Of a stretch of DNA of 64,000 nucleotides, positions 28,415-39,596 are shown in pieces. The DNA is from Klebsiella indica. GTDB taxonomy: Bacteria > Pseudomonadota > Gammaproteobacteria > Enterobacterales > Enterobacteriaceae. The DNA is taken from positions 1 to 64,000 of the forward strand of contig NZ_VCHQ01000006.1 of the NCBI RefSeq assembly GCF_005860775.1. Direction: 5' to 3'. How positions within the stretch are numbered: the first letter of the stretch is position 1; each line of letters opens with the position of its first letter. Below the pieces are notes generated by a model, which saw nothing but the letters and a program-made list of their open reading frames with translations, made no database searches and was not told the DNA's origin. A program made the position numbers and the translations under genes.

Positions 28415-29620
28415 ATGGCAATTAAATTAGAAATCAAGAATCTCTACAAGATATTTGGCGAGCACCCACAGCGGGCCTTCAAATATATCGAAAAAGGACT
28501 ATCGAAAGAACAAATACTGGAAAAAACGGGGCTTTCGCTTGGCGTCAAAGATGCCAGTCTGACCATTGAAGAAGGCGAGATATTCGTCATCATGGGGCTC
28601 TCCGGCTCGGGGAAATCCACCATGGTTCGCCTTCTCAATCGCCTGATTGAACCTACCCGCGGCCAGGTGCTTATTGATGGCGTTGACATCGCCAGGATCT
28701 CAGATGCCGAGCTTCGCGAGGTGCGCAGAAAGAAAATCGCAATGGTTTTTCAATCATTTGCCCTTATGCCGCATATGACGGTCCTCGACAATGCCGCCTT
28801 TGGCATGGAGCTGGCCGGCGTAGCCGCTCAGGAACGCAAAGAGAAAGCGCTGGAAGCGCTGCGTCAGGTCGGACTGGAAAATTATGCTCACGCCTGGCCG
28901 GACGAACTCTCCGGCGGGATGCGCCAGCGCGTTGGCCTGGCCCGTGCGTTGGCGATTAATCCCGATATCCTGTTAATGGATGAGGCTTTCTCCGCGCTCG
29001 ATCCATTAATTCGTACCGAAATGCAGGATGAGTTAATAAAATTACAGGCCAGACATCAGCGCACCGTGGTATTTATTTCCCACGATCTTGATGAAGCGAT
29101 GCGAATTGGCGATCGCATTGCCATTATGCAAAATGGCGAAGTGGTTCAGGTCGGTACCCCGGATGAAATATTGAATAACCCGGCTAATGATTATGTGCGG
29201 ACATTCTTCCGCGGCGTCGATATTAGCCATGTGTTTAGCGCCAAAGATATCGCGCGTCGTAGCCCGGTTGGTTTGATTCGTAAAACACCAGGCTTTGGCC
29301 CGCGTTCGGCGTTGAAATTATTGCAGGATGAAGACCGCGAATATGGCTACGTCATTGAACGCGGTAATAAGTTTGTTGGCATTGTCTCCATTGATTCACT
29401 GAAATCCGCGCTGGGCGAAGGTCAGGGAATCGATGCGGCGTTAATTGACTCCCCGCTCGCGGTGGATGCGCAAACGCCGCTTAGCGAACTGCTCTCTCAC
29501 GTCGGCCATGCACCGTGCGCGGTGCCGGTTGTCGATGAAGGGCATCAGTACATCGGCATCATTTCAAAACGTATGCTGCTGCAGGCTTTAGATCGCGAGG
29601 GGGTAAACAACAATGACTGA
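28415..29620 (+). CDS. proV: Glycine betaine/proline ABC transporter ATP-binding protein ProV
   Basis: 401 residues, near-identical by eye to E. coli ProV. Walker A GLSGSGKS, signature [20 protein letters not shown] and Walker [14 protein letters not shown] are intact, and two C-terminal CBS domains follow (from about residue 285; [13 protein letters not shown] and [15 protein letters not shown]). It powers osmoprotectant uptake by ProVWX; the CBS tail is implicated in ionic-strength sensing in related OpuA. The 3' end overlaps proW by 8 bases. Confidence 0.97.
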   Translation: MAIKLEIKNLYKIFGEHPQRAFKYIEKGLSKEQILEKTGLSLGVKDASLTIEEGEIFVIMGLSGSGKSTMVRLLNRLIEPTRGQVLIDGVDIARISDAELREVRRKKIAMVFQSFALMPHMTVLDNAAFGMELAGVAAQERKEKALEALRQVGLENYAHAWPDELSGGMRQRVGLARALAINPDILLMDEAFSALDPLIRTEMQDELIKLQARHQRTVVFISHDLDEAMRIGDRIAIMQNGEVVQVGTPDEILNNPANDYVRTFFRGVDISHVFSAKDIARRSPVGLIRKTPGFGPRSALKLLQDEDREYGYVIERGNKFVGIVSIDSLKSALGEGQGIDAALIDSPLAVDAQTPLSELLSHVGHAPCAVPVVDEGHQYIGIISKRMLLQALDREGVNNND

Positions 29621-30677
29621 TCAATCTAACCCGTGGGACACCGCGGCAGCCGCGGATAGCGCGTCGCAATCCGCGGATGCCTGGGGTGCGACGTCCACGC
29701 CAGCGCCGTCCGGCGGCGGTGCCGACTGGCTGAACAGCGCGCCTGCGCCGCAGCCTGAACACTTCAATATTATGGATCCGTTCCATAAAACGCTTATCCC
29801 GCTGGATAGCTGGGTCACGCAGGGTATCGACTGGGTTGTCATGCACTTCCGCCCGCTGTTTCAGGGGATCCGCGTGCCGGTGGATTACATCCTGAGCGCT
29901 TTCCAGCAGCTCTTATTGGGCATGCCGGCGCCGGTGGCGATTGTTATTTTCTCGCTGATTGCCTGGCAGATTTCCAGCGTCGGCATGGGGGCTGCGACGC
30001 TGATTTCGCTTGTTGCTATCGGCGCCATAGGCGCCTGGTCGCAGGCGATGGTCACGCTGGCGCTGGTGCTGACCGCGCTGCTGTTTTGCATGCTGATCGG
30101 CCTGCCGCTAGGGATATGGCTGGCACGCAGTCCGCGGGCGGCGAAAATTATTCGCCCGCTGCTTGATGCGATGCAAACCACCCCGGCGTTTGTCTATCTG
30201 GTGCCGATCGTGATGCTGTTCGGCATCGGCAACGTTCCGGGCGTGGTGGTGACGATTATCTTCGCCCTGCCGCCGATTGTTCGTCTGACCATTCTGGGGA
30301 TTAACCAGGTGCCGGCGGATCTGATCGAAGCCTCGCGCTCCTTTGGCGCCAGCCCGAGACAACTGTTGTTCAAAGTCCAGCTGCCGCTGGCGATGCCGAC
30401 GATTATGGCCGGAGTCAACCAGACGCTGATGCTGGCCCTGTCGATGGTGGTTATCGCCTCGATGATTGCCGTTGGCGGTCTCGGCCAGATGGTACTGCGC
30501 GGTATTGGCCGTCTCGATATGGGGCTGGCTACCGTCGGCGGCGTCGGGATTGTTATCCTCGCCATTATTCTTGACCGTTTGACTCAGGCCGTAGGACGCG
30601 ACTCGCGTAGCCGCGGCAACCGTCGCTGGTACACCACCGGCCCTCTGGGGCTTATCACTCGCCCTTTCTGTAAATAA
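29613..30677 (+). CDS. proW: Glycine betaine/proline ABC transporter permease ProW
   Basis: 354 residues. A long hydrophilic periplasmic N-terminus of about 100 residues (Ser/Ala/Gly-rich, then [22 protein letters not shown]) precedes the membrane domain, as in E. coli ProW. The coupling loop [24 protein letters not shown] is the EAA motif that contacts ProV. Forms the membrane channel of the ProU importer. Confidence 0.97.
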   Translation: MTDQSNPWDTAAAADSASQSADAWGATSTPAPSGGGADWLNSAPAPQPEHFNIMDPFHKTLIPLDSWVTQGIDWVVMHFRPLFQGIRVPVDYILSAFQQLLLGMPAPVAIVIFSLIAWQISSVGMGAATLISLVAIGAIGAWSQAMVTLALVLTALLFCMLIGLPLGIWLARSPRAAKIIRPLLDAMQTTPAFVYLVPIVMLFGIGNVPGVVVTIIFALPPIVRLTILGINQVPADLIEASRSFGASPRQLLFKVQLPLAMPTIMAGVNQTLMLALSMVVIASMIAVGGLGQMVLRGIGRLDMGLATVGGVGIVILAIILDRLTQAVGRDSRSRGNRRWYTTGPLGLITRPFCK

Positions 30678-30746
30678 AAGCACATGCCCCGGCCGCCACC
30701 CGACCGGGGACATGAACTTCTCCTCTGCTGAATAAAAGGAACAACG

Positions 30747-31742
30747 ATGCGACATACAGCGATTCTTGCCACAGCGTTTACCGCCCTTATTTCCACCTCC
30801 GCCTTCGCCGCGGATCTGCCTGGCAAAGGCATTACCGTTAAACCGATTCAGAGCACTATTTCGGAAGAGACTTTCCAGACTCTGATCGTCAGCCGCGCGC
30901 TGGAAAAACTGGGTTACACCGTCGATAAGCCAAGCGAAGTGGATTACAACGTCGGCTATACCTCGATCGCCTCCGGCGACGCCACCTTTACCGCCGTCAA
31001 CTGGCAGCCGCTGCACGATGATATGTACGCCGCCGCCGGTGGCGACAAAAAATTCTACCGCGAAGGCGTTTTCGTCAGCGGCGCCGCGCAGGGATATCTG
31101 ATCGATAAGAAGACGGCCGATAAATACCACATTAAATCTATCGACCAGCTAAAAGATCCGAAAATCGCCAAACTGTTTGATACCAACGGCGACGGCAAAG
31201 CCGATCTGACCGGCTGTACGCCGGGCTGGGGATGCGAAGCGGTGATTAACCATCAGATTGAGGCTTACGGTCTGAGCAAAACCGTTACCCATAATCAAGG
31301 CAACTACGCCGCCATGATGGCTGACACCATCGCGCGTTACAAAGAGGGTAAGCCGATTCTCTACTATACCTGGACACCTTACTGGGTCAGCGATGTGCTG
31401 AAACCGGGTAAAGATGTCGTCTGGCTGCAGGTGCCGTTCTCTTCTCTGCCTGGCGTGCAGAAAAATATCGACACGAAGCTGTCTAATGGCGCCAATTACG
31501 GCTTCCCGGTCAGCACCATGCATATCGTCGCTAACAAAGCCTGGGCCGAGAAAAACCCTGCGGCGGCAAAACTGTTTAGCATCATGAAACTGCCTATTGC
31601 CGATATCAACGCAGAGAATGCAATGATGCACGAAGGTCATGGTTCAGAAGCCGATATTCAGGGCCACGTTGACGGTTGGATCAAAGCCCATCAGCAGCAG
31701 TTTGACGGCTGGATAAAAGAAGCCCTGGCTGCGCAGAAGTAA
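30747..31742 (+). CDS. proX: Glycine betaine-binding periplasmic protein ProX
   Basis: 331 residues with a signal peptide cleaved after SAFA (residue 21). The mature protein contains the Trp residues that box the betaine head group (e.g. [27 protein letters not shown]) and the Cys pair CTPGWGC. It delivers betaine/proline betaine to ProVW. AAAGGA precedes the ATG; 69 bases separate it from proW. Confidence 0.97.
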   Translation: MRHTAILATAFTALISTSAFAADLPGKGITVKPIQSTISEETFQTLIVSRALEKLGYTVDKPSEVDYNVGYTSIASGDATFTAVNWQPLHDDMYAAAGGDKKFYREGVFVSGAAQGYLIDKKTADKYHIKSIDQLKDPKIAKLFDTNGDGKADLTGCTPGWGCEAVINHQIEAYGLSKTVTHNQGNYAAMMADTIARYKEGKPILYYTWTPYWVSDVLKPGKDVVWLQVPFSSLPGVQKNIDTKLSNGANYGFPVSTMHIVANKAWAEKNPAAAKLFSIMKLPIADINAENAMMHEGHGSEADIQGHVDGWIKAHQQQFDGWIKEALAAQK

Positions 31743-31762
31743 TCCCTGCTTTTATCGCATAT

Positions 31763-31790
31763 CCCGGAGAAGGCTCCCGCCTTTTCCGGG
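31763..31790 (+). terminator. Hairpin after proX
   Basis: CCCGGAGAAGGC-TCCC-GCCTTTTCCGGG, a 12-bp stem with one G-U pair, 20 bases after the proX stop. No T tract follows; likely 3'-end stabiliser or terminator of proVWX. The ygaX/ygaY remnants found here in E. coli are absent. Confidence 0.6.
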
Positions 31791-31959
31791 TGAGCAATAC
31801 GGTGAAAATCAAATTCCGCTTTCATCTGCTTTCTTTCCCCTCCGATGGGTATCAACCCACAACGTCTCAAATGCTGTAAAGCCTCGCCGCTCTCTGTTAA
31901 GGTAAATGCCACCCGTTCAATCATGTTATTTTCACGTCAGTTATTAATAAGTCATCCCT

Positions 31960-32706
31960 ATGGAAAACTCCGACGCATTGACGCATACGTCTCCTGTGAA
32001 CGAAGCCACGCTGGCGGAAGGTATCAAAGACAGCCTGCCGATTGTTATCAGCTATATTCCGGTGGCCTTCGCCTTTGGTCTGAACGCCACCAAGCTCGGT
32101 TTCACCCCGCTGGAAAGCCTGCTTTTTTCCTGCATTATTTACGCAGGCGCCAGCCAGTTCGTGATCACCGCGATGCTGTCTGCCGGGAGCTCACTGTGGG
32201 TCGCGGCGCTCACCGTGATGGCGATGGACGTTCGCCACGTGCTTTATGGCCCTTCCCTGCGCAGCCGCATTCCGTGTGCGCTGAATAAGAAAAAAACCGC
32301 CCTCTGGGCCTTCGGCCTCACTGATGAAGTATTCGCCGCCGCCACAGCGAAACTGACGCGCGACAACCGCCGCTGGAGCGAAAACTGGATGATCGGCATC
32401 GCCTTTCTGTCCTGGGGTTCATGGGTCTTTGGCACACTAGCTGGCGCTTATTCAGGCAGCGGCCTGCTAAATGGCTTCCCGGCCATAGAGGCTGCGCTGA
32501 GCTTTATGCTGCCCGCGCTATTTATGAGTTTTTTACTGGCGTCGTTCCAGCGTAAGCAGTCGCTTAGCGTTAGCGCCGCGCTGACGGGAGCGCTGGGAGG
32601 GATGCTCCTGTTTTCCATTCCCGCCGCAATCCTTGCCGGGATTGTCTGCGGCTGCCTGACCGCTCTGGTGCAGGCCAGTATTCAGGGGATGCCCGATGAA
32701 CAGTGA
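31960..32706 (+). CDS. ygaZ: Branched-chain amino acid (valine) exporter subunit YgaZ, AzlC family
   Basis: 248 residues, AzlC-type membrane protein. Signature stretches: [19 protein letters not shown], the [16 protein letters not shown] segment and [16 protein letters not shown]. YgaZ with YgaH exports valine and other branched-chain amino acids. The gene overlaps ygaH by 11 bases, so the two are translationally coupled. Confidence 0.95.
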   Translation: MENSDALTHTSPVNEATLAEGIKDSLPIVISYIPVAFAFGLNATKLGFTPLESLLFSCIIYAGASQFVITAMLSAGSSLWVAALTVMAMDVRHVLYGPSLRSRIPCALNKKKTALWAFGLTDEVFAAATAKLTRDNRRWSENWMIGIAFLSWGSWVFGTLAGAYSGSGLLNGFPAIEAALSFMLPALFMSFLLASFQRKQSLSVSAALTGALGGMLLFSIPAAILAGIVCGCLTALVQASIQGMPDEQ

Positions 32707-33031
32707 TGTCCTTATTATCGGAGCCGTGGTCGGCTGCGTAAATTATCTGTTCCGCTATCTGCCATTGCGTCTGCGTGCCGGGAGCGCCCGCCTCTCACAC
32801 CGCGGTCCGCTCGGCGTCCTGCTCGATACCATTGGTATCGCCTGCATTTGCGCGCTACTGGTTGTCTCCAGCGTACCGGAGATGCTCCACGACGCCCGTC
32901 GTTTGCTGCCTACCTTAGCGGGTTTCGCGGTGCTGGGTCTGGCCTTCTGGAAAACGCGCAGCATTATTATTCCGACGCTTTTGGGCGCGTTAACCTACGG
33001 CGTTATCTGGAAAATCGGCACAGGGTTATAA
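32696..33031 (+). CDS. ygaH: Branched-chain amino acid exporter subunit YgaH, AzlD family
   Basis: 111 residues with four hydrophobic segments and the AzlD-type N-terminus ([16 protein letters not shown]). It is the small partner of YgaZ. The start lies within the ygaZ 3' end. E. coli YgaH is the same length. Confidence 0.95.
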   Translation: MNSDVLIIGAVVGCVNYLFRYLPLRLRAGSARLSHRGPLGVLLDTIGIACICALLVVSSVPEMLHDARRLLPTLAGFAVLGLAFWKTRSIIIPTLLGALTYGVIWKIGTGL

Positions 33032-33115
33032 GTATCGGTTTTCATCAATAATTCATTTGCTTTATTTGTCACAATAGTTATTATATCGACTGCAATTAAT
33101 GAGGTCATAATCAAA

Positions 33116-33646
33116 ATGGACAGTTCGTTTACTCCCATTGAGCAAATGCTCAAGTTCCGCGCCAGCCGTCACGAAGACTTCCCTTTTCAGGAAATTCTGC
33201 TCACTCGTCTTTGCATGCATATGCAGGGTAAGCTGCTGGAAAATCGTAACAAGATGCTGAAGGCGCAAGGGATTAACGAAACATTGTTTATGGCGCTGAT
33301 CACCCTTGAGTCTCAGGAGAACCACAGCATTCAGCCTTCTGAATTAAGCTGTGCGCTAGGCTCCTCGCGTACTAATGCCACGCGAATTGCCGATGAGCTG
33401 GAAAAACGCGGCTGGATCGAACGCCGCGAAAGCGATAATGACCGCCGTTGCCTGCATTTACAACTTACCGATAAAGGTCATCAGTTTCTGCGCGAAGTAT
33501 TGCCGCCGCAGCATAACTGTCTGCATCAACTTTGGTCTTCTTTAAGCGCCAGCGAAAAAGATCAACTTGAGCACATCACCCGCAAACTATTGAGCCGCCT
33601 TGACCAAATGGAAGAAGATGGCGTGCTTGCGGAGTCTCTGCGCTAA
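33116..33646 (+). CDS. mprA: MarR-family repressor MprA (EmrR)
   Basis: 176 residues, E. coli length. Winged HTH typical of MarR proteins: [42 protein letters not shown]. MprA represses the emrRAB operon and is released by uncouplers, salicylate and other lipophilic drugs. It is first gene of the operon, with 132 bases to emrA that include a long hairpin. Confidence 0.96.
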   Translation: MDSSFTPIEQMLKFRASRHEDFPFQEILLTRLCMHMQGKLLENRNKMLKAQGINETLFMALITLESQENHSIQPSELSCALGSSRTNATRIADELEKRGWIERRESDNDRRCLHLQLTDKGHQFLREVLPPQHNCLHQLWSSLSASEKDQLEHITRKLLSRLDQMEEDGVLAESLR

Positions 33647-33694
33647 GCGTGGAATCACTCGCTCAACCCTTTTTCTGGATTGACAAGGAAAGCG

Positions 33695-33725
33695 GACAGG
33701 CCAGCAGATCATCTGCTGGCCTGTC
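33695..33725. repeat. 31-bp perfect palindrome between mprA and emrA
   Basis: GACAGGCCAGCAGAT, a single C, then ATCTGCTGGCCTGTC. As RNA it forms a very stable hairpin 49 bases after the mprA stop and 53 before the emrA start. There is no T tract. It may stabilise or partly terminate the mprA transcript, setting repressor/pump ratios. Confidence 0.85.
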
Positions 33726-33778
33726 TGATAAACCGTTCGGATCAGCCGATGTGAAATAATAAGATCGTGGAGAATAAC

Positions 33779-34951
33779 ATGAGCGTAAATGCGGAGAGCC
33801 AAACCCCGCCGCAACCGGGCAGCAAAAAAGGAAAGCGTAAAAACGCTCTTCTCTTACTGACCTTACTCTTTATTATTGCTGCCGTGGCATACGGGGTTTA
33901 TTGGTTTTTGGTCCTGCGTCACTTCGAAGAAACGGATGACGCCTACGTGGCAGGAAATCAGGTACAAATTATGGCGCAGGTGTCCGGCAGCGTAACCAAA
34001 GTCTGGGCTGACAACACCGATTATGTACAAAAAGGCGATCCGTTAGTCACCCTCGATCCGACCGACGCCCGGCAGGCGTTTGAAAAGGCAAAAACCGAGC
34101 TGGCCGTCAGCGTGCGCCAGACGCGTGAGCAGATGATCAACAGCAAGCAGTTACAAGCCAATATCGAGGTCAAAAAAACCGCCCTTTCTCAGGCGCAAAC
34201 CGATCTCAAGCGGCGCATTCCGCTGGGAGCCGCTAACCTGATTGGCCGTGAAGAACTGCAGCATGCTCGCGATACGGTTGCCAGCGCGCAGGCCGAACTG
34301 GACATGGCGATTCAGCAATACAATGCCAATCAGGCGATCGTGCTGGGAACGTCGCTGGAACAACAGCCTGCGGTGCTGCAAGCAGCTACCGAAGTTCGTA
34401 ATGCGTGGCTGGCGCTGCAGCGAACAAAAATTGTCAGCCCAATTAGCGGCTATGTTTCCCGCCGTTCCGTACAACCTGGCGCGCAAATCACCACCGCCAC
34501 CCCGCTGATGACCGTGGTTCCGGCCACGAATCTGTGGATTGACGCCAACTTTAAAGAGACGCAACTGGCGCATATGCGCATCGGCCAACCAGCAACCGTT
34601 ATCAGCGATATTTACGGCGACGATGTGAAATACACCGGTAAAGTCGTTGGTCTCGATATGGGCACCGGTAGCGCTTTCTCGCTGTTGCCCGCGCAGAACG
34701 CCACCGGCAACTGGATAAAAGTGGTTCAGCGTCTGCCGGTACGTATCGAGCTGGATGAAAAACAGCTGGCGGAACACCCGCTGCGTATCGGTCTGTCGAC
34801 GCTGGTTGAGGTGAATACCACCGATCGCAGCGGTCAGATGCTGGCAAACCAGGTACGTAATACCCCGGTTTATGAAAGTAATGCCCGCGAAATCGGCCTC
34901 GAGCCGGTGAATAAATTGATCGACAGTATCATCCAGGCGAACGCCGGGTAA
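33779..34951 (+). CDS. emrA: Multidrug efflux membrane-fusion protein EmrA
   Basis: 390 residues from the ATG at 33779 (GGAG 6 bases upstream), the E. coli length. One N-terminal membrane anchor (NALLLLTLLFIIAAVAYGVYWF) is followed by a biotinyl-lipoyl half (HFEETDDAYVAGNQVQI), a coiled-coil hairpin region (about 95-205) and the second lipoyl half (TKIVSPISGYVSRRSVQPGA). It bridges EmrB to TolC for export of uncouplers and nalidixic acid. Confidence 0.96.
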   Translation: MSVNAESQTPPQPGSKKGKRKNALLLLTLLFIIAAVAYGVYWFLVLRHFEETDDAYVAGNQVQIMAQVSGSVTKVWADNTDYVQKGDPLVTLDPTDARQAFEKAKTELAVSVRQTREQMINSKQLQANIEVKKTALSQAQTDLKRRIPLGAANLIGREELQHARDTVASAQAELDMAIQQYNANQAIVLGTSLEQQPAVLQAATEVRNAWLALQRTKIVSPISGYVSRRSVQPGAQITTATPLMTVVPATNLWIDANFKETQLAHMRIGQPATVISDIYGDDVKYTGKVVGLDMGTGSAFSLLPAQNATGNWIKVVQRLPVRIELDEKQLAEHPLRIGLSTLVEVNTTDRSGQMLANQVRNTPVYESNAREIGLEPVNKLIDSIIQANAG

Positions 34952-34966
34952 TTCGGGGTGAGCGTA

Positions 34967-36505
34967 ATGCAACAGCAAAAACCGCTGGAAGGCGCGCAGC
35001 TGGTCATTATGACCATTGCGCTGTCGTTCGCGACCTTCATGCAGGTGCTGGACTCAACTATCGCCAACGTGGCTATCCCCACCATTGCCGGCAATCTGGG
35101 TTCATCATTAAGCCAGGGAACCTGGGTTATCACCTCATTTGGCGTCGCGAACGCTATCTCCATCCCGATTACCGGCTGGCTGGCAAAGCGCGTCGGCGAA
35201 GTGAAACTGTTTCTCTGGTCGACAGTGGCATTTGCTATCGCCTCCTGGGCCTGCGGTATGTCAAACAGCCTGACGATGCTGATTTTTTTCCGCGTGATTC
35301 AGGGGATCGTCGCCGGCCCGTTGATTCCGCTGTCGCAAAGTCTGCTGCTCAGTAACTATCCGCCCGCTAAACGTTCTATTGCGCTGGCGCTGTGGTCAAT
35401 GACGGTGATCGTGGCACCGATTTGCGGCCCGATTCTCGGCGGCTATATCAGCGACAACTACCACTGGGGCTGGATCTTCTTTATCAACGTCCCGATTGGT
35501 ATTGCCGTGGTGATTATGACGCTGCAAACCCTGCGTCACCGGGAAACACGCACCGAGCAACGGCGAATTGACGGCGTGGGTCTGGCGCTGCTGGTTATCG
35601 GTATCGGCAGCCTGCAGGTAATGCTTGACCGGGGTAAAGAGCTGGACTGGTTCTCCTCGAACGAGATAATCATCCTGACGGTTGTCGCCGTGGTGGCAAT
35701 CTGTTTCCTTATCGTCTGGGAGTTGACCGACGATAACCCAATAGTCGACCTGTCATTATTTAAGTCGCGAAACTTTACCATCGGCTGTCTGTGTATCAGT
35801 CTCGCCTATATGCTCTACTTTGGCGCTATTGTGCTGTTACCGCAGCTATTGCAGGAAGTGTACGGCTATACCGCCACATGGGCTGGTCTGGCCTCGGCGC
35901 CGGTCGGCGTGATACCGGTGATTCTGTCGCCGATTATCGGCCGCTTTGCACATAAACTCGATATGCGCAGACTGGTCACTTTCAGCTTTATTATGTACGC
36001 GGTCTGTTTCTACTGGCGTGCCTGGACTTTCGAGCCTGGGATGGATTTCGGCGCCTCGGCGTGGCCGCAGTTTATTCAGGGCTTCGCGGTAGCTTGCTTC
36101 TTTATGCCGCTAACCACCATCACCCTTTCCGGTCTGCCGCCGGAACGGCTGGCGGCGGCATCCAGTCTGTCAAACTTCCTGCGCACGCTGGCGGGGTCAA
36201 TCGGTACTTCGATTACCACCACCATGTGGACGAACCGCGAGGCGCTACATCATGCGCAGCTTACCGAATCGGTTACGCCGTATAACCCCAACGCCCAGCA
36301 AATTTACGGCCAGTTGCAGGACTTAGGAATGACGCAGCAGCAAGCGTCCAGCTGGATAGCACAGCAGATAACAAACCAGGGGTTGATCATCTCCGCCAAC
36401 GAGATTTTCTGGCTCTCGGCAGGCATTTTTATCCTTCTTCTCGGGCTGGTGTGGTTCGCCAGGCCGCCGTTTAGCGCCGGAGGAGGCGGTGGCGGCGCGC
36501 ACTAA
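34967..36505 (+). CDS. emrB: Multidrug efflux MFS transporter EmrB (DHA2, 14 TM)
   Basis: 512 residues from ATG 34967 (GGGGTG six bases upstream), identical in length to E. coli EmrB; a GTG at 34958 would add three residues. Motif C-like sequence and the DHA2 motif VLDSTIANVAIPTIAG are present, with 14 hydrophobic segments and the Gly-rich C-terminus. Proton-driven export of hydrophobic drugs with EmrA and TolC. Confidence 0.97.
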   Translation: MQQQKPLEGAQLVIMTIALSFATFMQVLDSTIANVAIPTIAGNLGSSLSQGTWVITSFGVANAISIPITGWLAKRVGEVKLFLWSTVAFAIASWACGMSNSLTMLIFFRVIQGIVAGPLIPLSQSLLLSNYPPAKRSIALALWSMTVIVAPICGPILGGYISDNYHWGWIFFINVPIGIAVVIMTLQTLRHRETRTEQRRIDGVGLALLVIGIGSLQVMLDRGKELDWFSSNEIIILTVVAVVAICFLIVWELTDDNPIVDLSLFKSRNFTIGCLCISLAYMLYFGAIVLLPQLLQEVYGYTATWAGLASAPVGVIPVILSPIIGRFAHKLDMRRLVTFSFIMYAVCFYWRAWTFEPGMDFGASAWPQFIQGFAVACFFMPLTTITLSGLPPERLAAASSLSNFLRTLAGSIGTSITTTMWTNREALHHAQLTESVTPYNPNAQQIYGQLQDLGMTQQQASSWIAQQITNQGLIISANEIFWLSAGIFILLLGLVWFARPPFSAGGGGGGAH

Positions 36506-36866
36506 GGGTGCGATCAGTGTCTGCGGGTGAATATCAGCCCGTTCGGGAAGATTATGCTGTTTTATTAGTCGGCATGAGATTCTTTGCTACGGTCGTTCTG
36601 GCGGAAATCGTCTGTGTTTTATTTCCGCCAGATTTTGATCTGTCGCTTCTCCGTTCATCGTAATACGAGAAAATACTTCCTGTTCATGGCGTGTGAACGG
36701 CTCGCTCGCCTCCCCCCCCTCGGCATGGCGCTGAAATCTGCCGCGATGCCATGCGCTTCACTTTGGCATCAGTCAGCAGCGTTGAAAGCTGAAGGGCAAC
36801 ATTATCGGCATTACGGCGTAGGGAAATCGTGGCCCGACGACTCGCCGGGCCGTGGCGGGATTGCGA
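36506..36866. other. Intergenic region between emrB and luxS, with two hairpins
   Basis: 361 bases. A perfect 10-bp stem CTGGCGGAAA (36598-36607) with TTTCCGCCAG (36622-36631), followed by ATTTTGAT, probably ends emrRAB. GGCCCG/CGGGCC (36831-36851) may end luxS read on the minus strand. No credible gene lies between. Confidence 0.55.
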
Positions 36867-37382
36867 CTAGATGTGCAACTCTTGCAGTTTTTCTTTCGGC
36901 AGCGCCAGCTCGTCATTGCTATTGATGCGAACATCACGCTCAATAATATGTCGAGCGATTTCCTGCGCCTCTTCCAGCGAATGCATCGTGTAGGTACCAC
37001 ACTGATAAACGTTCAGCTCAGGGATCTGGTTTTGATCTTTTACTTTCAGCACGTCGGCCATCGCCGCTTTCCAGGCATCGGCAACGCGCTGTTCATCCGG
37101 CGTACCAATCAGGCTCATATAGAACCCGGTGCGACAGCCCATCGGAGAAATATCGATAATTTCCACCCCCTTGCCGTTCAGATGATCGCGCATAAAGCCG
37201 GCAAACAGGTGCTCAAGCGTGTGGATGCCTCTTTCCGGCATCACTTCCTGGTTTGGCACGCAAAATCGCAGATCGAAAACGGTGATTTCATCGCCATGAG
37301 GCGTGTTCATTTTCTTCGCGACGCGCACCGCGGGCGCTTCCATTCGGGTATGGTCGACGGTGAAACTATCTAACAACGGCAT
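36867..37382 (-). CDS. luxS: S-ribosylhomocysteine lyase LuxS
   Basis: 171 residues, E. coli length. The metal-binding HTLEH motif, the distal Cys (YQCGTY) with the CRTGFY segment, and the N-terminal [14 protein letters not shown] are intact. LuxS cleaves S-ribosylhomocysteine to homocysteine and DPD, the precursor of autoinducer-2. The divergent sRNA gene micA starts 70 bases away, as in other enterobacteria. Confidence 0.98.
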   Translation of the reverse strand: MPLLDSFTVDHTRMEAPAVRVAKKMNTPHGDEITVFDLRFCVPNQEVMPERGIHTLEHLFAGFMRDHLNGKGVEIIDISPMGCRTGFYMSLIGTPDEQRVADAWKAAMADVLKVKDQNQIPELNVYQCGTYTMHSLEEAQEIARHIIERDVRINSNDELALPKEKLQELHI

Positions 37383-37419
37383 TATTGACCTCCGATAGTG
37401 ATTTTTTTAAAAATAAAAT

Positions 37420-37446
37420 GAACTCTTTTTAGGGCAGCGGGTCTGA
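37420..37446 (+). promoter_or_regulatory. Sigma-E-type promoter of micA
   Basis: GAACTC (37420-37425), 16 bases, then TCTGA (37442-37446), six bases before the MicA 5' end. This matches the known sigma-E control of micA. Confidence 0.7.
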
Positions 37447-37452
37447 CCATGT

Positions 37453-37524
37453 GAAAGACGCGCATTTATTATCATCATCCCTGAGTCAGAGATGAAAATT
37501 TGGCCACAGAAATGTGGCCGTTTT
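37453..37524 (+). ncRNA. micA: Small RNA MicA (SraD)
   Basis: About 72 nt starting GAAAGACGCGCATTT, with the TATCATCATCCCTGA target-pairing region and a terminator GGCCACA-GAAA-TGTGGCC plus TTTT at 37502-37524. It lies between luxS and gshA on the opposite strand, the conserved position. MicA is Hfq-dependent and represses ompA and other outer-membrane mRNAs under envelope stress. Confidence 0.95.
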
Positions 37525-37544
37525 CTTTTTTACGGCACGCAAAA

Positions 37545-39101
37545 CTACGCATGTCTTGCCAGTAACGCGGCAAACGGCTCGCTATCCGCCACTTCGACTC
37601 TACGCTGGCGCTCCACTGATGCTTCACGCTCGGCCACAAAATCCTCTTCGCGTAAAATCTCCAGCGGTTCTTCACGCAGTATCGTCCGATATCGATCGGC
37701 CAGCATCCTGCCGATGCCGCCAATACCTTCTTCAAGCATAGACCGCAGAATGCGCGCAGAGAAGGTTAATTCCGGGTCGTCAAAACAAGCGATCAGCTCA
37801 TCGCAAACCTGCTGATACGCCTGGCATCCGTGAATGCTATCCAGCGTTTGCGCTACACGGCGTAAATCACGGAACAGATCTTTCCCTACCTGAGCCAACG
37901 GGAACTGGGCAGTTTCGCAACCAATGCCCAGCGTTAGCCCAGGCTTACGACCTTCAAGAATCACACGATTCCAGTTTTTACGCGTACACAGCAGTTCATC
38001 GCTGCTCATTTCTGGCGCATCGGCCAGCACGCACCAGACCATAAACAGATCCAGGAAGCGCACCTGTTGCTCATCAACACCAATCGGTGAAAAAGGGTTA
38101 ATATCCAGGGAGCGCACTTCGATATATTCGATACCGCCGCGCAGCAGCGCATCAGAAGGCGTTTCGCCGCTGCGAGCCACACGTTTCGGACGAATCGGCG
38201 CGTACAGTTCGTTTTCGATCTGCAATACATTGCTGTTGATCTGCAGACGCTTGCCGTCTTTCTCCAGACCAATTTTGGCATACTCTTCAGAAGGCGTTTT
38301 AATCGCCCGCTTCAGTCCTGCCACATACTCATTCAAATCGTTAAACGTAATACCAAGATTACTTTGCGACTTATTGGTATAACCCAGATCACTCAGGCGC
38401 AGAGAGGTCGCGTAAGGCAGGTAATACATCCCGTTACTGGCTTCCTCAAACGGCAGTGTCGTCGTTTTCCCTTGCAGGAACGAAGAGCAAATCGCCGGAG
38501 ATGCGCCAAACAGGTACGGGATCACCCAACCAAAGCGGTAATAATTGCGAATTGCACGGAAATAGCCTGCTGAAATGGCCTCTTTTCCGCTTTCCACATC
38601 CTCAACTCCGCACTTAGCCTGCCAGAAAGCCATGGGCAGAGAGAAGTTATAGTGTACGCCGGAGATGGTTTGCATCAGCGCGCCATAGCGGTTTTTCAGC
38701 CCTTCGCGATAGAGCGTTTTCAGGCGACCGATATTTGAGGTGCCGTACTGGGCCAGCTCAATATCCTGGCCAGGCGCGATATAGCAAGGCATACTTAGCG
38801 GCCACATCCGCTCGTCACCAATATGGCGCGCGGTATAACGATGCACATCGCGCATAAAAGTGAGCATATGCCGGATATCACCATCAACAGGTGTAATAAA
38901 TTCCAGCAAAGCCTCGGCAAAATCGGTGGTAATCCATTTATGCGTCAGCGCTGCCCCCAATGCTGCCGGATGACCGGTAGTGGCCAGCGTGCCATCAGCA
39001 TTGACGCGCAACGTTTCGCGTTCAAGACCACGTTGAATACCTTTCAGAGCCTGCGGATTTTTTTCCAGCCAGGCCAGCGCCTGTGATACGTCCGGGATCA
39101 A
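37545..39101 (-). CDS. gshA: Glutamate-cysteine ligase GshA
   Basis: 518 residues from the TTG at 39101, exactly the E. coli length and start type; GGGAGG lies six bases before it. [16 protein letters not shown] is the expected N-terminus. Core ATP-grasp-like ligase motifs include [13 protein letters not shown] and the [14 protein letters not shown] segment. It makes gamma-glutamylcysteine, the first step of glutathione synthesis. The rare start codon limits expression in E. coli. Confidence 0.97.
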   Translation of the reverse strand: MIPDVSQALAWLEKNPQALKGIQRGLERETLRVNADGTLATTGHPAALGAALTHKWITTDFAEALLEFITPVDGDIRHMLTFMRDVHRYTARHIGDERMWPLSMPCYIAPGQDIELAQYGTSNIGRLKTLYREGLKNRYGALMQTISGVHYNFSLPMAFWQAKCGVEDVESGKEAISAGYFRAIRNYYRFGWVIPYLFGASPAICSSFLQGKTTTLPFEEASNGMYYLPYATSLRLSDLGYTNKSQSNLGITFNDLNEYVAGLKRAIKTPSEEYAKIGLEKDGKRLQINSNVLQIENELYAPIRPKRVARSGETPSDALLRGGIEYIEVRSLDINPFSPIGVDEQQVRFLDLFMVWCVLADAPEMSSDELLCTRKNWNRVILEGRKPGLTLGIGCETAQFPLAQVGKDLFRDLRRVAQTLDSIHGCQAYQQVCDELIACFDDPELTFSARILRSMLEEGIGGIGRMLADRYRTILREEPLEILREEDFVAEREASVERQRRVEVADSEPFAALLARHA

Positions 39102-39167
39102 TTTGACCTCCCGCCTGTCGAAATCATTTGAATTAGCATAATTGTAATGGTCGAACAATCAGTCCAA

Positions 39168-39596
39168 TTAGTGCCACCACGTCATGCCCTGAAGCGTTAT
39201 CGCCGCGATGGCGATATAGCGTAATGCTTTGCCAAGGCACAAGAAAAAGAGCACTGGTCCCCAGGAAATGCGCATCCATCCCGCCAGTAAACACAGCAAA
39301 TCGCCTATAACAGGCGCCCAACTTAATAATAGCGCGGCCGCGCCATAGCGTCTTAACCAGCCGGACGCCTTCTCCTGCCAGCGCGATGTTTTGCGCAGCG
39401 GAAATAAGCGCCCCAGAATAACGTTAGTTACCCCTCCAAGGCTATTACCGATTATTGCTGTTAAAATCAGTAACCACGGCTGGCTGGCCCCTGCCAGTAG
39501 CATAGCAATCAACACCACTTCCGAATTACCGGGAAGCAGCGTTGCGCTCAAAAAACTACTGGCAAACAGCGAAATCAGCGACAGCGCGTCGCTCAC
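39168..39596 (-). CDS. yqaA: Inner membrane protein YqaA (SNARE-associated/DedA-like)
   Basis: 142 residues with four hydrophobic segments. The FASSFLSATLLPGNSEVVL stretch is typical of YqaA. The family is DedA-related, with lipid or small-molecule transport suggested but not known. It overlaps the yqaB stop by 4 bases and precedes gshA by 66 bases. Confidence 0.93.
   Translation of the reverse strand: MSDALSLISLFASSFLSATLLPGNSEVVLIAMLLAGASQPWLLILTAIIGNSLGGVTNVILGRLFPLRKTSRWQEKASGWLRRYGAAALLLSWAPVIGDLLCLLAGWMRISWGPVLFFLCLGKALRYIAIAAITLQGMTWWH

Noticed and set aside
36573..36662. 29-codon frame MRFFATVVLAEIV... after emrB
   Set aside because: Poor ribosome site, and most of it is the hairpin that probably ends emrRAB.
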